Assembly (NCBI GenBank): GCA_018398805.1
Contig: JAGFBZ010000683.1
Coordinates: 310,001-374,000 of the forward strand
Length of the DNA stretch: 64,000 nt
Reading direction: 5' to 3'
Source: Hirundichthys speculiger
Taxonomy: Eukaryota; Chordata; Actinopteri; Beloniformes; Exocoetidae
Notes under the pieces: generated by a model
The model's input: only the letters and a program-made list of their open reading frames with translations
Databases searched by the model: none
Told to the model about the DNA's origin: nothing
Position numbers and translations under genes: made by a program
Part shown: positions 1-12,359 of the stretch, piece by piece
How positions within the stretch are numbered: position 1 is the first letter of the stretch
Layout: each line of letters starts with the position of its first letter

Positions 1-379
1 GTCACAAATAACCACCAAACTATCTTCTTCTGAAACTTTAACCAAGTTCCACGCCACCATGTTTGTTGTGATCAGCGCTGTGCTGCAGGCTGCATTCAAG
101 GTGTAACGTAAATTCCCACGTTCCCTCGTTTGTTAGTCGTTCTTTCAGCCTTTTCTATTTTTTTCTTTTTTATGTGTAAAAGGAGGGAAAATACTGCGAA
201 TATTGATTCAAGTTAGCAACTACTAAAATTATGACCGAGTTAACGAGTTGTTTTCTGGCATGAGGGGGTATTCTTGATTTTCCTGAACGAGAAATCGTTT
301 TTCTGATAATGCCGACGTTACTTGAACATAACATTCACTGCCGCTCATTTAAGGCTCAGAGGGAGCGAGACACTGCTGT

Positions 380-486
380 GTGGACAAAAATATATATGTT
401 TCCAGGCTATTTATCGTGATATCGGACTTATTGGAATGACGTCATAATTTCCTGTTATCGGCCCGATAGTTATCGTGCACCCCTAG
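380..486. mobile_element. hAT-like DNA transposon end (fragment)
   Basis: The stretch ends in ATCGTGCACCCCTAG and is rich in ATCG/CGAT palindromes and a TGACGTCA-type core, the look of the terminal part of many fish hAT-type non-autonomous elements. The opposite end is not visible, so the element is either truncated or starts before the window. No transposase frame is seen. The left boundary is a guess; the right boundary at the CCCTAG terminus is better supported. Confidence 0.4.
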
Positions 487-3400
487 TCGGCCGGCCGGGG
501 ACGCAATACATTCTCTTATTTATTTGTCTCGATGAGAGGATGACGGCGATCACGTCTGAACGCGTCTCCAGCTGATCGGCCTCGTGTGAGTCGCTGTCTG
601 TCAGCCGTCGCTACCATCTGTCATCACGAAGGATCTTTAAAGACTCTTCCCTCCACTTTAGCTGCGGGGCAAACACATTTCTCATGTTTAAAGCCCCCCC
701 CCCCAACATAACTAAACCCAATCTCCCCCACAAGCAAAAGGAAAACAGAAGCTGGAAAACAAGAGTGTGTAAGTCTGAGTTTTGGCTGCTTCTCCGGAGC
801 TAACGGAGGTAGATTTGTCAGGCGTTTGAGTGGCTGCTGCCTGACAGCTTCAGCGCACCACCGACCTCCCTGCGAATTTTCTGAAACATTACGTGCAAAG
901 TAGCCATAGATCACAGGTCTGATTTATTTATTTATTTATGTTTTTATTTATTTATTTTTCCCGGTCAGCTTGATTAAGCAACACAAATGATATGTTAATC
1001 AGGCGTTAATCAGGCCGGTAATGCGGTTTGTGCGACGGCGAGGCCTCATCGAATGTGACAGCTGAACATCAACGGGGACGCGGTGACGTGTCGTTAACCA
1101 GATGTTGCAAAAACAAAAAAAGGAAGATGCCGTCTTGACGATCCCGCTTGTCTCTTGTCCCGAGCGTCATAACCAACCGCCCGCGAGCAGCCGCCGCTCC
1201 GGACTCGCTCCGGCGTTTGCTGCACAACATTTGTATAAAAAGGGTTTCAAATGCAGATTTTTTTTTCCTTTTTTGTCTCGGATGATACCTGCAGGTGCGG
1301 CAGCAAGGTGCTTTGTGGAAGTGTGGCACTTCCTCCTTCTGTCTGGCGCTCTAATTTGATTACGGACTGATTAAACCCTCCCTAATGCAGTCAGAGCTAC
1401 GGCATGCTAATGTAATAAAATCACTTACAGCTAAAACGGGTTAGCTTAATTGGCAGGAGGCGCGATGCTGGGATTTGCATTAAATTATTTATTTGCTTAG
1501 CAGACGTCCTCATGCAGGGCAACTCCCAATTCCATTATACACATTAGCCATTTGCGCTGCCAGTTTAACTCGAGCACCTCCGTTCAAGGATAGAGCAGGC
1601 GTCGACCGCCACTTCCTGTCCGCGGACCGCCTTCCCTCCGTCCCGGGGGTCTCCATGAAAGTGCTACCCGTGCTTTAGCTTCCTCTCTCCCTCCAACAAC
1701 CGGGAATGTCCACGTCGCGTCTTAAGTTTGAAGCAAACACGTCCCGCCGTGACATCAGAGCGCCGTCCCGGTCAGTCCACTGAAAGTCAAAGCGTAATTG
1801 AGCCGCTCCATTAGCACCGGGATCAACCAGATGGTGCCCCCCGGTCTTTTATTCACCCATTTATGTGGGCGTGTCATTCTCCCAAGTGATAGAAAAAAAA
1901 AGAAACAACAAAGTGCATGAGGTGGAATAAATGTTTGTTGTCTGTGGCGGGTGGGGGCGGAGCCTCCGGACTCCCACCTGTTAACTAATCTTTGGGCTCC
2001 GTGTATCAGCACGATCACCTCCCTCCCTCCCGCTGGCTAATGGCTAACCCGGTTAGCACGCAGGCTCCTCTGGCGGGCGTCGATGCCGGAAGAAGTTCCG
2101 GCTTCCAGAAATCTTTAAAGTTGGCGACCAGACCGTCACCGCGCTTCAGGACTCCATGAAGCATTTAGCCGTGGCTATTAAGTCGATGCGTCTGATGTTT
2201 TTGGGACGAACAAAAGCCTTTTTCAACATGTGACGTGTCCCACTTAGCGGCCGCGTTGATACGAATCCATTTCTGATTGAGCAGCACATGCCAAGGTTTA
2301 TATTTGGCTTTGCGCATTCAATTTGCCTTACATTTAATACAGTGTCTTTCACCCGGTAACAGAGCTGGCAGCCCGCCACCGAGGCTTTTGATTGGAATTG
2401 AATGCACAGTCATTTTCTCTAATATAAATCAATACTCTCCAAACCTGCCACTACACAGTTTTGATGCTCACTATGTGCAGCCCAGAGCAGCGGTCCAGCA
2501 GTCGGACGCCTCACACCTTCTTCTTTCTTTATGTATATATTTAAGCACCAGGATTAGTCTGTTTGTGAAATCTTTGGAAGCTTTAATCATTATTAACTCG
2601 ATAAGTATGAAGTATCTTCCCTAAATTTAAGGAACGGCTCGTATGTGCGCAGTCTCATTGTGTCGCTCATTGATCCTCTACGTTCCCTGTTGTGTCTGAA
2701 ATGTGATGTGGGTTAAATGGAGGTATCGGCTTTAGAAAAGAGAACGTTACGGAGTAAAACAGTTGAAGCGGCCGGATCGGCGGCCGCGGCGCTCCATCTT
2801 TTCCTTCAGGTTTTTTGTTTTGTTTTGTTTTGTGTGTGTTTTTTTTCCCCCCTTTATTTTTTTCGCTGCAACAACAGTATTGTTTGCATTAAGGGGCCTG
2901 GCTGGAGTAAATGGAGCTGTTTTCAATTAGTTTTCAAAGTGCTTATCCCATTAAAGGTAATGACTTATTGATTTAACGACAGTGGCGCTTTTGGTGTGAA
3001 ACGTGGCGCTATTATGACTCTCTCCTCTGTTGTTTGAAAGGGTTACCGCCGCGACCATCGCGCTCCTTCCTTGTTGTGTTGTTATTTTTTTTTTCCCTCC
3101 CTCCCCCGTCTTTCGTGGTCGTTATCGAGTGGCGTAAGTAACTCTTTGCTAGCGCGGGGGGGGGGGGTGATTTTGGCCTTTCGCCAGCCGTGTCATGTGG
3201 GATCCAGGAGCCATCACGGAGGTGGGAGAGCCTGATGTCATTGTCGATGTTCCTGCGCGTCCCGCAAACCGCACTGCAGAGGAAGCGATGGAGGCCCCCG
3301 CGCAAGCTAATGCGCCCGCCGCCTCCCCGCGGGCTCCGCTCTGCCATGCAGCCATATGGCCCCGCTCCTCCCCTCAGTAATCCCTCACCGGTGTCAGCAT

Positions 3401-4365
3401 CCAACCCAGGAGGGCCACACTTTTGTGTTTCTCCCTCTCCTGTCTGTCTCTCCCTCCCTCATCTTTCTCCTTCCCTCACATTTGTTTTATTTGTTGCACA
3501 CACATTTTTTTTTTCCCTCCGTCGTTGGCATTGTGTACGTCCCTGTTGAACTCACTCTTTCAGCATACTAAAGGTTGGGATGTTGTTGTTTAACCTTGAC
3601 AGAACTTTCCGAAGCACCGACCGCTCATTGGCTGAGCTAGCGCGAACCCCGCTGCGCCCTAACTGCGAGTTAATGCGCTTCATGTCCTCGGTATCATCCG
3701 AAAAAAAAAAATTAAAAAGGCACGCGTAAAAGTATTTATTGCGAGTCCCTTCAAATTCACATCCATATTTTTATCGTTGCATAAACTCAGTCGCCCGTAT
3801 TCTGATTTCTAATTGCTAAATGAGCTCATCCACGGGCGTATTGCTGCGTTAAGGAATAACTACAAGCATTGCGAGTCGCTGCTCCACTGATTCCCTCTCA
3901 GCCGGAGCGCAGATAGGTAGCGGACCGGCGGGAAGATGCCAGTTGCTGACAGTCGCTGTTTCGAGTAATGAGACGAGTGATAAGTCAGCCGGCGACCTTG
4001 TCTTATTCTCTTTTGCTTTCCGTTCTTCCATTTAAATACGAGAGCGCCGTTGTGTTGTCACCGTCCGCCGAAACTAAACTGAAACAACAGCTGCACCGAG
4101 GCGCCGAGACGACCGCCGGATCGGTCGGGCAAGTACTAATTAAATAAAGGAATTGGGTTTATTAATTGAACGCAGGTAAAGTCAAACATAGAAGAGACAA
4201 AAGAAGAGAAAAATGAACTAGCAGAGGAAAACTGAGATAAGACCACTGAGAAACGAAATCAAGCAAACAAGTTTTTCGTCACGATGGCGCAACATATGGG
4301 AGCCAGCGGGGGGGCTGCGTGTCCTCAGCCTGGTCCAAGAAAATAAAAACCTGAAGAAGAAAAAC
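487..4365. other. Non-coding stretch, no gene recognised
   Basis: No credible coding exon. It holds a TTTA-type simple repeat at about 922-959, short C and G runs (near 693 and 3160), T-rich tracts and a TTTTG repeat near 2810-2835. A motif at about 1497-1536 resembles a common teleost interspersed-repeat core and is reported separately. Open frames here are under 135 codons, overlap each other on both strands, and show no domain I recognise. Confidence 0.5.
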
Positions 4366-4609
4366 CTGTCAGTCACCTGAATGTTTGGCCGATGCACCTG
4401 TAGCTTCGATTATTGCTTTAACTTTAACTGCTTTAACTGATGATGAAAAACTTCGGATCACTGCATCGGGTCTCGACCGGTCCGTCCTGAACATCGGTGG
4501 GGTTTCAGTCTGGACCCTGAAAACGATACGTTGACCTTCATGAACCGCTGTGACCCCGATGATCGTCATCTTGGGATACGTCTGCTCCATCAGAGGAGGA
4601 CGTTGGTGG

Positions 4610-5325
4610 AAGAGGTTCGTTACCGAACCTCGACCCGACCAACTGGAACAACCCCAGATCATGATTAGGGTTGGGTTCCTAACGTCCGGTTCTGGAATCG
4701 TTTAGAACATTTTTGAATTTCGATTCCTTTTTTAGGTTCCTAAATGTCCGCGCTATTTTTTTATTTTTTTTGGTGCATTAGTTTGTTGATCTTACTCCGC
4801 CCGGCGTACTCAACTCCACGCTAGTGTCGACGTCACGTCCGTCGCCGACGGGACTTCACTCGCCACAACACAGAAAAGTAACAGCCTATGTGGTGAAAAG
4901 GCTCCTCCCCTTCTCAGTTTTTTTTTTACGAAAAAATTCTACTGTTAGATAAGTCGCGATCTGTTGACCTACACATCAAAGAATCGGAATCGAGAATCGT
5001 TTTGAACAGGAATCGAAACAGAGAATCGAAATCGGAATCAGAATTGTTAAAATCCCAACGATGCCCAACCCTAATCATGATACTACCACCACACCTTCAT
5101 ACGGTGGTCGTGGTTTGTAAGCTTGTAGGCTCTCGGCCCGATGACCTCATCGCTCTGGACCAGGACGAATCTGGACTCATCGGACCACATGACGTCCTCC
5201 CATCGCTCTTGCGGAGCTTCTTTTATTTGTCTTTGACGTGGCCGCCGAAGCAACGAGAAGCTCCTCGCCGCGGCGGGTTGCAATATTCTGCTGAAGCCGA
5301 GGCTCTCACTTATTTGCTTAGTCAA
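4610..5325 (-). pseudogene. Tc1/mariner transposase relic, split by a hAT insertion
   Basis: On the minus strand, 5325-5082 encodes a decayed Tc1-type transposase segment with VMWSDESRF, the hallmark region around the second catalytic aspartate of the DDE fold, followed by a VxGPRAY-like stretch. The next conserved block, GGSIMIWGC, lies across the insertion: its last codons are read from 4665 down to about 4610 (MIWGCSSWSGRGS). Between the two halves sits a 408-bp hAT-type element (4666-5073) with perfect duplicated flanks. A one-base frameshift lies between the two blocks, so the copy was already dead or died later. No complete N-terminal DNA-binding domain or third catalytic residue is seen. 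Tc1 identity is confident; the exact family is not known. Confidence 0.75.
4666..5073. mobile_element. Non-autonomous hAT element, family TAGGGTTGGG (short copy)
   Basis: 408 bp bounded by TAGGGTTGGG on the left and CCCAACCCTA on the right, inverted repeats of each other. The flanks are a perfect 8-bp duplication, ATCATGAT, at 4658-4665 and 5074-5081, which is the hAT signature. It shares its first ~200 and last ~140 bases with the 1150-bp element at 39001-40150, so it is an internal-deletion derivative (MITE) of that element. It carries no coding capacity and splits an older Tc1 transposase. Confidence 0.9.
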
Positions 5326-5360
5326 ATCCAGTTGGAGACTTTTCTTTCTTGGCCGTGCAG

Positions 5361-5411
5361 TATATTTATATATTTATATATATATATATATATGTATAAA
5401 TATATATATAT
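5361..5411. repeat. AT microsatellite
   Basis: Interrupted (TA)n tract with TTTA interruptions just beyond the Tc1 relic. Confidence 0.9.
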
Positions 5412-6274
5412 CACTGCTGTGAGCCAGCGACTGATACGACCGGCGGTAACCAGGAGGCCGATACCGGGGAGATAAGAAAGTGACTATACTTCTGCTTCTG
5501 CCGGTCATTAGCACCCCCAGGAGAGCAACGAGCAACCCCCAGGACGGGACTGAAAAATCAGCCGAGGTGTGCACTTCTGCGGCGGAACCAGCTGCCCCTA
5601 TAACCCAAGTACCGTATATTCCTGCCTTTTTATGGCGAACGCATTGAAATGAGCGGGGATGATGTGCAGCAATGATGGGGGGAGGGGGGGCTGCTCAACC
5701 ACACAAGTTCACCTCAAACTCGGCGCTGGCGCTTTACCCTCTTCTACATCGGGCCGCCGCCGATTCTCGCCGCGCCGCCATTCCCCCAAAGCGGCGTTCA
5801 ACGTAGCGTCTCATTACTCTGCGTTTCTACGGCGGTGGAGCAACGCCAATAAAGAGTGGAAGATAATTTGATCAAAATCAGAACGAGGCATCAACGTGGA
5901 ATACAGTACAAACAGAAAAAGGTTTATTTGGATTTAAAAGAAGAAGAAAAAAAAAAACCTCTTAGCAATATTACTTATAAATAAGCAAAATGAAAAAATA
6001 ATGCAGTGAACCAAATTACCTGGTTCATTGATCCGGGCCCGCTGGCTCGCTCGTCTCAGATGTGATGTGTTGGGTTTCAACGGCGCAGGTGAGCGTCTGA
6101 GCAGCTGATTGGCTGCCGGGTTACAGGCGTCCTCATCATTATTTCATTCACCGGCGTAAAACAAACACAAGCTGGATTTATTGAGCTACAAAATGGAAAC
6201 AAAGTCGTTTTAATCTCAGGTATTGGTCTCCAAAAAGTAAATTAGTAAAAAAAAAAAGACTGATGCTTGAATAA

Positions 6275-6311
<37 letters not shown>
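6275..6311. repeat. Poly-G tract, 37 bases
   Basis: An uninterrupted run of 37 G, the longest homopolymer of G or C in the window. It could form quadruplex structures and is prone to sequencing and assembly length error. Confidence 0.9.
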
Positions 6312-6314
<3 letters not shown>

Positions 6315-7146
6315 ACGCCTGAGGATGTAGCTCAGACTTTCCGCTCGTAAATAGAAGACAAATTTATTATTTAACCTCACTGGCAACAACGTCCAAGTAC
6401 ATCAACGGAAAGTGAGACTTAATCAACAAGAGATCTCAGTAAAACAGCGCCGCGGCGTCCGGTCCAGGATGGAGGCGCGACCCCCCCCGCAGCCAGACAC
6501 GGGGGGAGGGGACGCCACTCGAGCGGCGCGCCCCCCTAACGGCGACTTTTACCACTCGGAGGAAGTTTGGCTCCTTCATCTGATTGTCGTTTTTAACGGC
6601 CTCCGGTGGGTTTTTGAGAGTCGCGGGAGCGCCGGTGAAAAACCCCGCAGCCGGGCGCACCCGTTCACCGTTATTGAACAGCTTGAGTCGGTGCTCACTG
6701 TCAGCAGGCAACTTGATTTCTGTTTCCCCCGAGGAATGGAAATGAAATTATTTCTGCGCTCAGTAAGCTGTGTGATTGACGCGGCCTATAGTACGCACGT
6801 TTTCCTGGTTTTTTTTTTTTTTTTTAATGCTTTGCAACGGCCACGAGAGATATTCCTTTTTTTTTTTTTTAACTTGCATGACGATATATATTTAATTAAT
6901 TTAGTCTTTTTCATCATTCCTTTCGCCATTGTGACGTAACGTCTTTCATTATGAAATTCCCCACACCTACCCCCCCTGGGGGGGCGGAGTCAGGGCCGCG
7001 GTCCGTTACCCGTACCTGTACGGATGTGGTCTTCAAGCTGCTTTGATATCTAATGATGTACTTTCCTGCATTGATGGCGCTGCAGACGTGGAGAGGAGCT
7101 CAGTCGACCCCAGACCGCCATGGAGCCGGTCCTGGTCCACCAGCCT

Positions 7147-7190
7147 GGTCCGGGCTGGTGGACCTGGTCCGGGCTGGTGGACCTGGTCCA
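7147..7190. repeat. 19-bp tandem duplication
   Basis: Two adjacent copies of a GGTCCGGGCTGGTGGACCT-type unit plus a partial third, with internal dyad symmetry (GGTCC/GGACC). Confidence 0.8.
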
Positions 7191-7867
7191 GTCTGTCTTT
7201 GCTTTACAGCACGCCCTCCTACTTTACTGTAATCCTTCCCTTCGCTTTTTCCTGATTCTGGGTTATTTTACATTTATCATCCCGTTTTCCTCATTTGTCG
7301 TCCGTGCACGGCCAACGCCACCTTGGTGATGAAGCGTCGCCGTTGGTGCGGTTAATAAGGCGATAACACAAATACCCGGATCGCAGCATCACCGTGCAAA
7401 CGCAGGTGGACCCGTGAAAGGAGATCTTATTCGTCCCGGCGAGCGCACGTGCAGGTGTGTGTGCGTGAACGCCCGGGGCAGCGCCGGCGCCTCCATGTAT
7501 TATAAACGACGGCGGAGGCTGCCGCTCGATGCACAGAGAGTTCACCGGGTCACCGGAGAGTCGGCGCACCCTCTCCAGATGGTTCTGATAAAACCAACAG
7601 GAACTGTTGTTGTTTTTACCCGAATTATGACGACATGGAAGTCTCCGTCACGGTGACAGTTTGATTCAGATGGTTTTTATAAAGCAGCGGTTTCAAAGTT
7701 CGTCCTGAGCAGAGACACTTGGTCATGTTGTTGGTCTTTTACTTGTTTTATTTCAATAGATTCAACTTTAGAGGGATATTACAGTGATGGGCCGGCGCTT
7801 ATTCCATTCAACTTCTCATTTAATCAGTTAAAAAAAAAAAAAAAAAAGTTTCACAATATCTAAAAAT

Positions 7868-8728
7868 TTGGGCTAGGCAAGTTAACGCGTTATTATCGCA
7901 TTAACGCATTAATTTATTAATGCCGACATTCATTTTATCGCGCGTTAACGCATGTTGCTCACATGCTTTTGTTTTAAAAAGTCTGTTAGAACCAGAAAAC
8001 AATTAGCAGGTAAACATGCAGAAAAGCTAAAACAGACATGGAGAACGGTAAAAATCAGTGAACTTTACAGTTCAGGTAGCAACTCAGGTAGCAATATTAA
8101 TAATTCTGTCTAAAAAAAAAAAAAAAAATTCTGGACTGCAACAAAACTTTCCCATCATTCCTCCATGTTCCATCAGATCTGCTCCATGTGTTCACTGTCC
8201 TGCTGTTCTCTAGCTGGTTACTGCAGTGTGGCTCCATCTAGTGGCTCAGATGTGTAATAACAACAGAAAGTCCAGTCCTCCATTATAAAACAAATTCAGT
8301 TCTGTGGCCCGTTTTTTAATGTCATATTTTTGATTTTGTCTAAAATTGAAATATTTAAAAAAAGGCATTTTTTTTGTTTTTTTGTGTTAGATTAAAAAAC
8401 GAAAAACGTAATAAAATGTCACTTTTTAATTTTTTTAAACTATTGATTGACAATTGAAAATGTAAAGAATGAATGATACACGGATTGATAAAGCTACTGA
8501 ACTTTAACATGGACGTTTTCATTTTAAAGTTCTCCCAGACGGAGGATTCAACAGAAACAAGGTTATTTGTAACAACTGACAAGTTGAACTCCTGTTAAAA
8601 GTTAAAAGTGTATTCTACATTACTTTTGAATTTATTTGATTTTGCGTATATAATGCGATTGATCGTGATTAATCAGGGAAATCATGCGATTAATCGTGAT
8701 TAAAAATTTTAATCGTTGCCCAGCCCTA
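7868..8728. mobile_element. Non-autonomous hAT element, family GGGCTAGGCAAG (copy 1)
   Basis: 861 bp with termini TTGGGCTAGGCAA and TTGCCCAGCCCTA. Flanks CTAAAAAT (7860-7867) and GTAAAAAT (8729-8736) match 7 of 8, as expected for an aged hAT duplication. Subterminal regions are rich in ATTAACGC/GCGTTAAT palindromes near both ends. A second copy lies at 59059-59789 with its own 8-bp duplication, which confirms the boundaries. No transposase frame remains. The shared right part contains a CTCCCAGACGGAGGATT stretch. Confidence 0.88.
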
Positions 8729-8736
8729 GTAAAAAT

Positions 8737-10245
8737 GTTATAAAAGTCATATTGTGTTTCTTAAAAGCTCATCAGGAGGGAGGACGGAGGTTCAGCGTCT
8801 TAACAGCTGTTTTATTTTTTAAGACGAGCATGCAGGTACCTGTAACAGGTAACAGGTACCTGCTACAGGTACCTGTATCGGGTTTCTCTGTGAGATTGAG
8901 CTGCCGAGAAAGAGATGTGTTGAAACAGATTACATTTTAGCCATAATAGAGAAAAACATGCTTTTTGCTTTTGTCTGTGTGTCGTAAAAAAAAATAAAAA
9001 TTGAAAATGAAGTAATGCACGTCATGAAAGGCCCAGTGAGCTCTGATTGGTCACTTCCATCTGGCTCCACCCACATCAGCTTTGCTGGGATTCAAAATTG
9101 AGAGGAAGACAAACGGAACGATGAGCACAAGTCGATGACATTTACTCGAGCGCTCCTAAGACGAGACTCTTTTCTCTTTTAATATTTATCAGAGCAGATA
9201 TCACAGTTAAAGGGAAGGAAAGCACCTGGTCGTGATGTCATCTGAAACGATCAACTGCAGGTGTGCATGTCGTCGCCACTGTTGGCTCGTTGGGTCGGTC
9301 AATTTTCTAAATTGTAATTTTACCAAACAGTGGCTAAAAACATGTCCGAGTCAAACCTTTTGCAGACCAGTGGAGATAAAGCAGCCAACTCAATTAGCAA
9401 GCTAATACAGTTCTGTGCACCTTTAACTTAACTTCTATTAGAGGGCGTTGTTTGGGGGGTGAAAAAAAGAAAGTTTTGATGGATAGATGGAGTCGCCTTG
9501 AGCGTGTGAATTAGTCTTACCTTTGCTGAATTTAAGAAGGTGGGCAAATGCAAATGTGAGGCTGTGGGATGCGTGAGGGTTCGCTCTGTTGTCTGTCTGC
9601 CTCGCAGCGATGATGGATCGGCCTGCCAGCGGACTGGGTTTCACTAATACCGGAGCCGCTCCAGAAATAAGGGAGGAATGCATTAATGGCTGTGCACGTG
9701 TGCGTGCATGTGTGTGCGCCTTCAGCCGTGGGTATTTCAGGAAAACTGTACGGCGCACCGAGGCTTCGCGTAGCCGCACTCGGATGAATCTTCACTGCTT
9801 AATATTGTGTTAATTTCATCATAAAAGTCAATGGGGTTGATAAAACTGCTTCATTCGATTCAATTCTGGATTTCTGCTCGACGCTAAGTGAGTTAGAGGC
9901 GCAATGTCTTGGTATGAAGTTTGATATTAAGGAAATGGGGTATATACGCTGGTGAGTGTTGTCCGGCGCCGGTTCTTGAAGTCGGACCTGTAGTTTGTGG
10001 GTTACGCTAAAAATAAGAGCCCCATAAATATTCCAGTGGGCCGTATAAAATAAATGTATGTGGAGGCTAAAATCGGTCCCGCTGCCTGAGAAAAGCATTT
10101 CCATTTTCCGCCTCTCCAAACCAAACCGCTACGTCACCTGAACGTCTCTGAGAGATATGAGATGCGAGGCATGCTGTAATTAAAAACTGCGGTTTCCTCA
10201 GTGAAAAGCCTAACGAGCCGATCTGCGTGAGTCACGTTTGGCCTC
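8737..10245. other. Non-coding stretch, no gene recognised
   Basis: Apart from the palindrome cluster at 8833-8875 and A or T runs I see nothing structured. Frames at 9438-9813 overlap each other on both strands and have no recognisable domain. Confidence 0.45.
8833..8875. repeat. Cluster of three perfect CAGGTACCTG palindromes
   Basis: CAGGTACCTG occurs at 8833-8842, 8853-8862 and 8866-8875, with a partial CAGGTA between the first two. Each is a perfect 10-bp palindrome. CAGGTA is a known half-site type for ZEB/Snail zinc-finger repressors, so a regulatory role is possible, but this could equally be a small tandem duplication. Confidence 0.7.
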
Positions 10246-10576
10246 CTGAAAAAAAATCAATTTGGTAATATATCACGACTTTCGGCCGCCCGAATATGAT
10301 ATCGATTTTTCAGCTCCTAATATCGAATATCATCAGTATGTTGTAATTGTTACTTAAATGTGCAAAAACACTAATAATAAACAACAAAAATAGGTTGTTT
10401 TGAAGCAAATAGTTTTGACTCAATTAAATTTTTTATCTCTACTTTTAATTTTGATATTAACTGGGTAGAATATCGCAATATATCATGATATCGCAATATC
10501 GTGATAATATCGTATCGTGACCCAAGTCTCATGATACATATCGTATTGCGAGGTCCTTGCCAATACTCGCCCCTAG
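10246..10576. mobile_element. AT-rich DNA transposon fragment, family ending ACTCACCCCTA (copy 1)
   Basis: Starts with CTGAAAAAAAATCAATTTGG and ends with CAATACTCGCCCCTAG. It contains a dense run of ATATCGTGATATCGCAATAT palindromes next to the right end. Related copies are at 26457-26786, 28888-28955 plus 29725-29777, and 46434-46791. They share an internal block (AAATGTGCAAAAACACTA...). I see no target duplication or coding sequence, so class assignment (hAT-like DNA transposon) is tentative; repeat identity is clear from the four copies. Confidence 0.8.
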
Positions 10577-10782
10577 TGCACGCGCAGCACATCCACGTCT
10601 TTCAGACACCAACGTACCGCCGCTCTTCGTCGTGTACGGACGATAATCCCGACAACGAAACTTTAACCATAAATGACGTAACGGAACAAACAGAAGCTCA
10701 TATTATTCTGTTGAGTAGAATTAAACAGAATTAAACTTTAAAACACCTTCTCAGTCGGTAACAAAGATATGGAGATATCTAC

Positions 10783-11459
10783 TAGAGGTGGGCGGATCCA
10801 TCCAAATATCAATATCAATACCAATTCTGGATATTGATATCGAATGATACTCGTGTAAAAAGATCGATACTCAAGCTTTTTTTTTGTCTCCCACAACGCT
10901 AAGAATTCATTCAAGTCTGTAAAAAACCGCTCTTTCATCTAACCTCCTTTTCATTCTGCCGTCCCACGACACACACACTACATTACCCATAAGGCCACCT
11001 TCTTAAAGGGGCCAGATACTTTACTTTAACATTTCTTTACTGCGAGAGAACGCGCACAACATCCTGTGATGTTTCCGCATTTTTGTCTTGATTTTTTTTT
11101 TTTTATATTATATATTTCAGAAAAAAATCTGCGAATAACTAAAACCACAGAATTTAAAGCGAGTCAGCGAGGGATCACTGTAGACGCAATCTGGCCCCTC
11201 CCCCCAGGTCCACTCAGAAAAAACATTACGAACGGAACGATTCAACTCCAAGGAATATTTACAGAAAAATGTTAATCGTGATAATAAAGTATTTTTCTGT
11301 CACCTATAATTTTATCCCTGGGTTTTAACAAAATAATCCAAGAACAAAAATCACAAAACGGCTAAATTTTCACGATAGATTAAGCTTTAATATGAAAAAC
11401 GTATCGATATTGGTATTGGCAATACCCATAACCAGTATCCCAGTATCGCCCAGCTCTAG
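10783..11459. mobile_element. Non-autonomous hAT element with a nested MITE
   Basis: 677 bp with left terminus TAGAGGTGGGCGG and right terminus ATCGCCCAGCTCTAG. Flanks ATATCTAC (10775-10782) and CTATCTAC (11460-11467) match 7 of 8. Subterminal sequence is rich in ATCAATATCAATACC-type repeats matched in inverse near the right end (GGTATTGGCAATACC). About 235 bp inside it, 10945-11180, is the inverted equivalent of the element at 44726-44962 and was probably a later insertion. Confidence 0.82.
10945..11180 (-). mobile_element. Mariner-like MITE, CAGTGATCCCTCGC family (nested copy)
   Basis: Read on the minus strand, it begins CAGTGATCCCTCGC right after a TA at 11181-11182, then matches the element at 44726-44962 over almost its whole length, including the GGAAACATCACAGGATGTTG and CTTATGGGTAATGTAG blocks. 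The TA flank and CAGTGATCCCTCGC terminus fit a mariner-type MITE widespread in fish. Its far end inside the host hAT element is not clear. Confidence 0.7.
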
Positions 11460-11467
11460 CTATCTAC

Positions 11468-11518
11468 CAGATCTGTGTGAGGCCTCAGAACCAGACGGTG
11501 GGCCAAACCATTACAGTG

Positions 11519-11552
<34 letters not shown>

Positions 11553-12359
11553 CTTATCATCATCTTCTATCCTTTAAGATCCGTTTAGATCTGCAACCAC
11601 CAAACACTCTGCATTCATCTTCATTATTAATATTTGCCTACACGAGATTAAAAGGTACTACTTTCTCCTCCTCTCAGCTCCCATCCAGGTGTGTGGTTCG
11701 GTCGCACGCATGTCGCCAGAGCACGTTGTATAAACACAAATGACAGCGCTCGCCTCTCCCGGCTGTGTTGGTTAAAACCTGGTAGACGCCTAAACAAAAA
11801 AAAAAGGTGAATAAGGATTGTTACCTGCTTCTCATGAAAGTGAAAGTTGATTTGTCAAAATCAGAGGGTCGTTTCTCTCGGGAACAAAAAGAATAAACTC
11901 AGCAAACATTTCTGCCCTCGCAGGCACATCATCCTTGTTGAGAACTTGGGAAGATTTCACCCGAAGTCTCCTAAAAGGAAAGTTTACTGCGCGACCATTA
12001 TGGAGGCACTTATCGTGCACAGCTGGAGATTTAGAGCCGCTGCCGGTGTCCAACAGAACGTCGGGGCGTCGCTAAAAAACATCTACGGCGCATTAAACGG
12101 ACATCTGACAAAAACAGGGGATGGAGACGGAGGCCGAATGACCGGCGTACATCACGGTCGCCGGGCCTTTTAAGGCCTTCGGACCGCAGAGCCGACAGCC
12201 ACCTCAGAGTCCTCCGTCATAAAACTTTAATTTTACTGACTGAAAAAATGCTTAACCGTGTCAGTATGCGGCAGCTGAGATGGCCGATGTGGGCAGCTGC
12301 TACATTAAGAGCTGTTGCATTATGGCTCTGCAGCGTAAACAGCAGTGTGTGTGTTTGTG

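Larger units (their letters stand above)
5412..7859. other. Non-coding stretch with a long G homopolymer
   Basis: No gene recognised. Contents: a G run at 6275-6311, T runs at about 6811-6826 and 6859-6870, a short minisatellite at 7147-7190 and A-rich tracts near 5947 and 7831. The longest frame (6412-6939, plus) runs through T tracts and has no domain; I treat it as chance. Confidence 0.5.

Noticed and set aside
59..115. Short ATG frame with good Kozak context (MFVVISAVLQAAFKV)
   Set aside because: Only 15 codons to a stop; GTGTAA after it is a weak donor, and no downstream exon is visible.
5002..5475. 157-codon plus-strand frame
   Set aside because: It runs through the right end of a hAT MITE, the antisense of a Tc1 transposase and an AT microsatellite, so it is a shadow.
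6412..6939. 175-codon plus-strand frame
   Set aside because: Composition driven by T runs (poly-Phe), no domain, no splice or promoter context.
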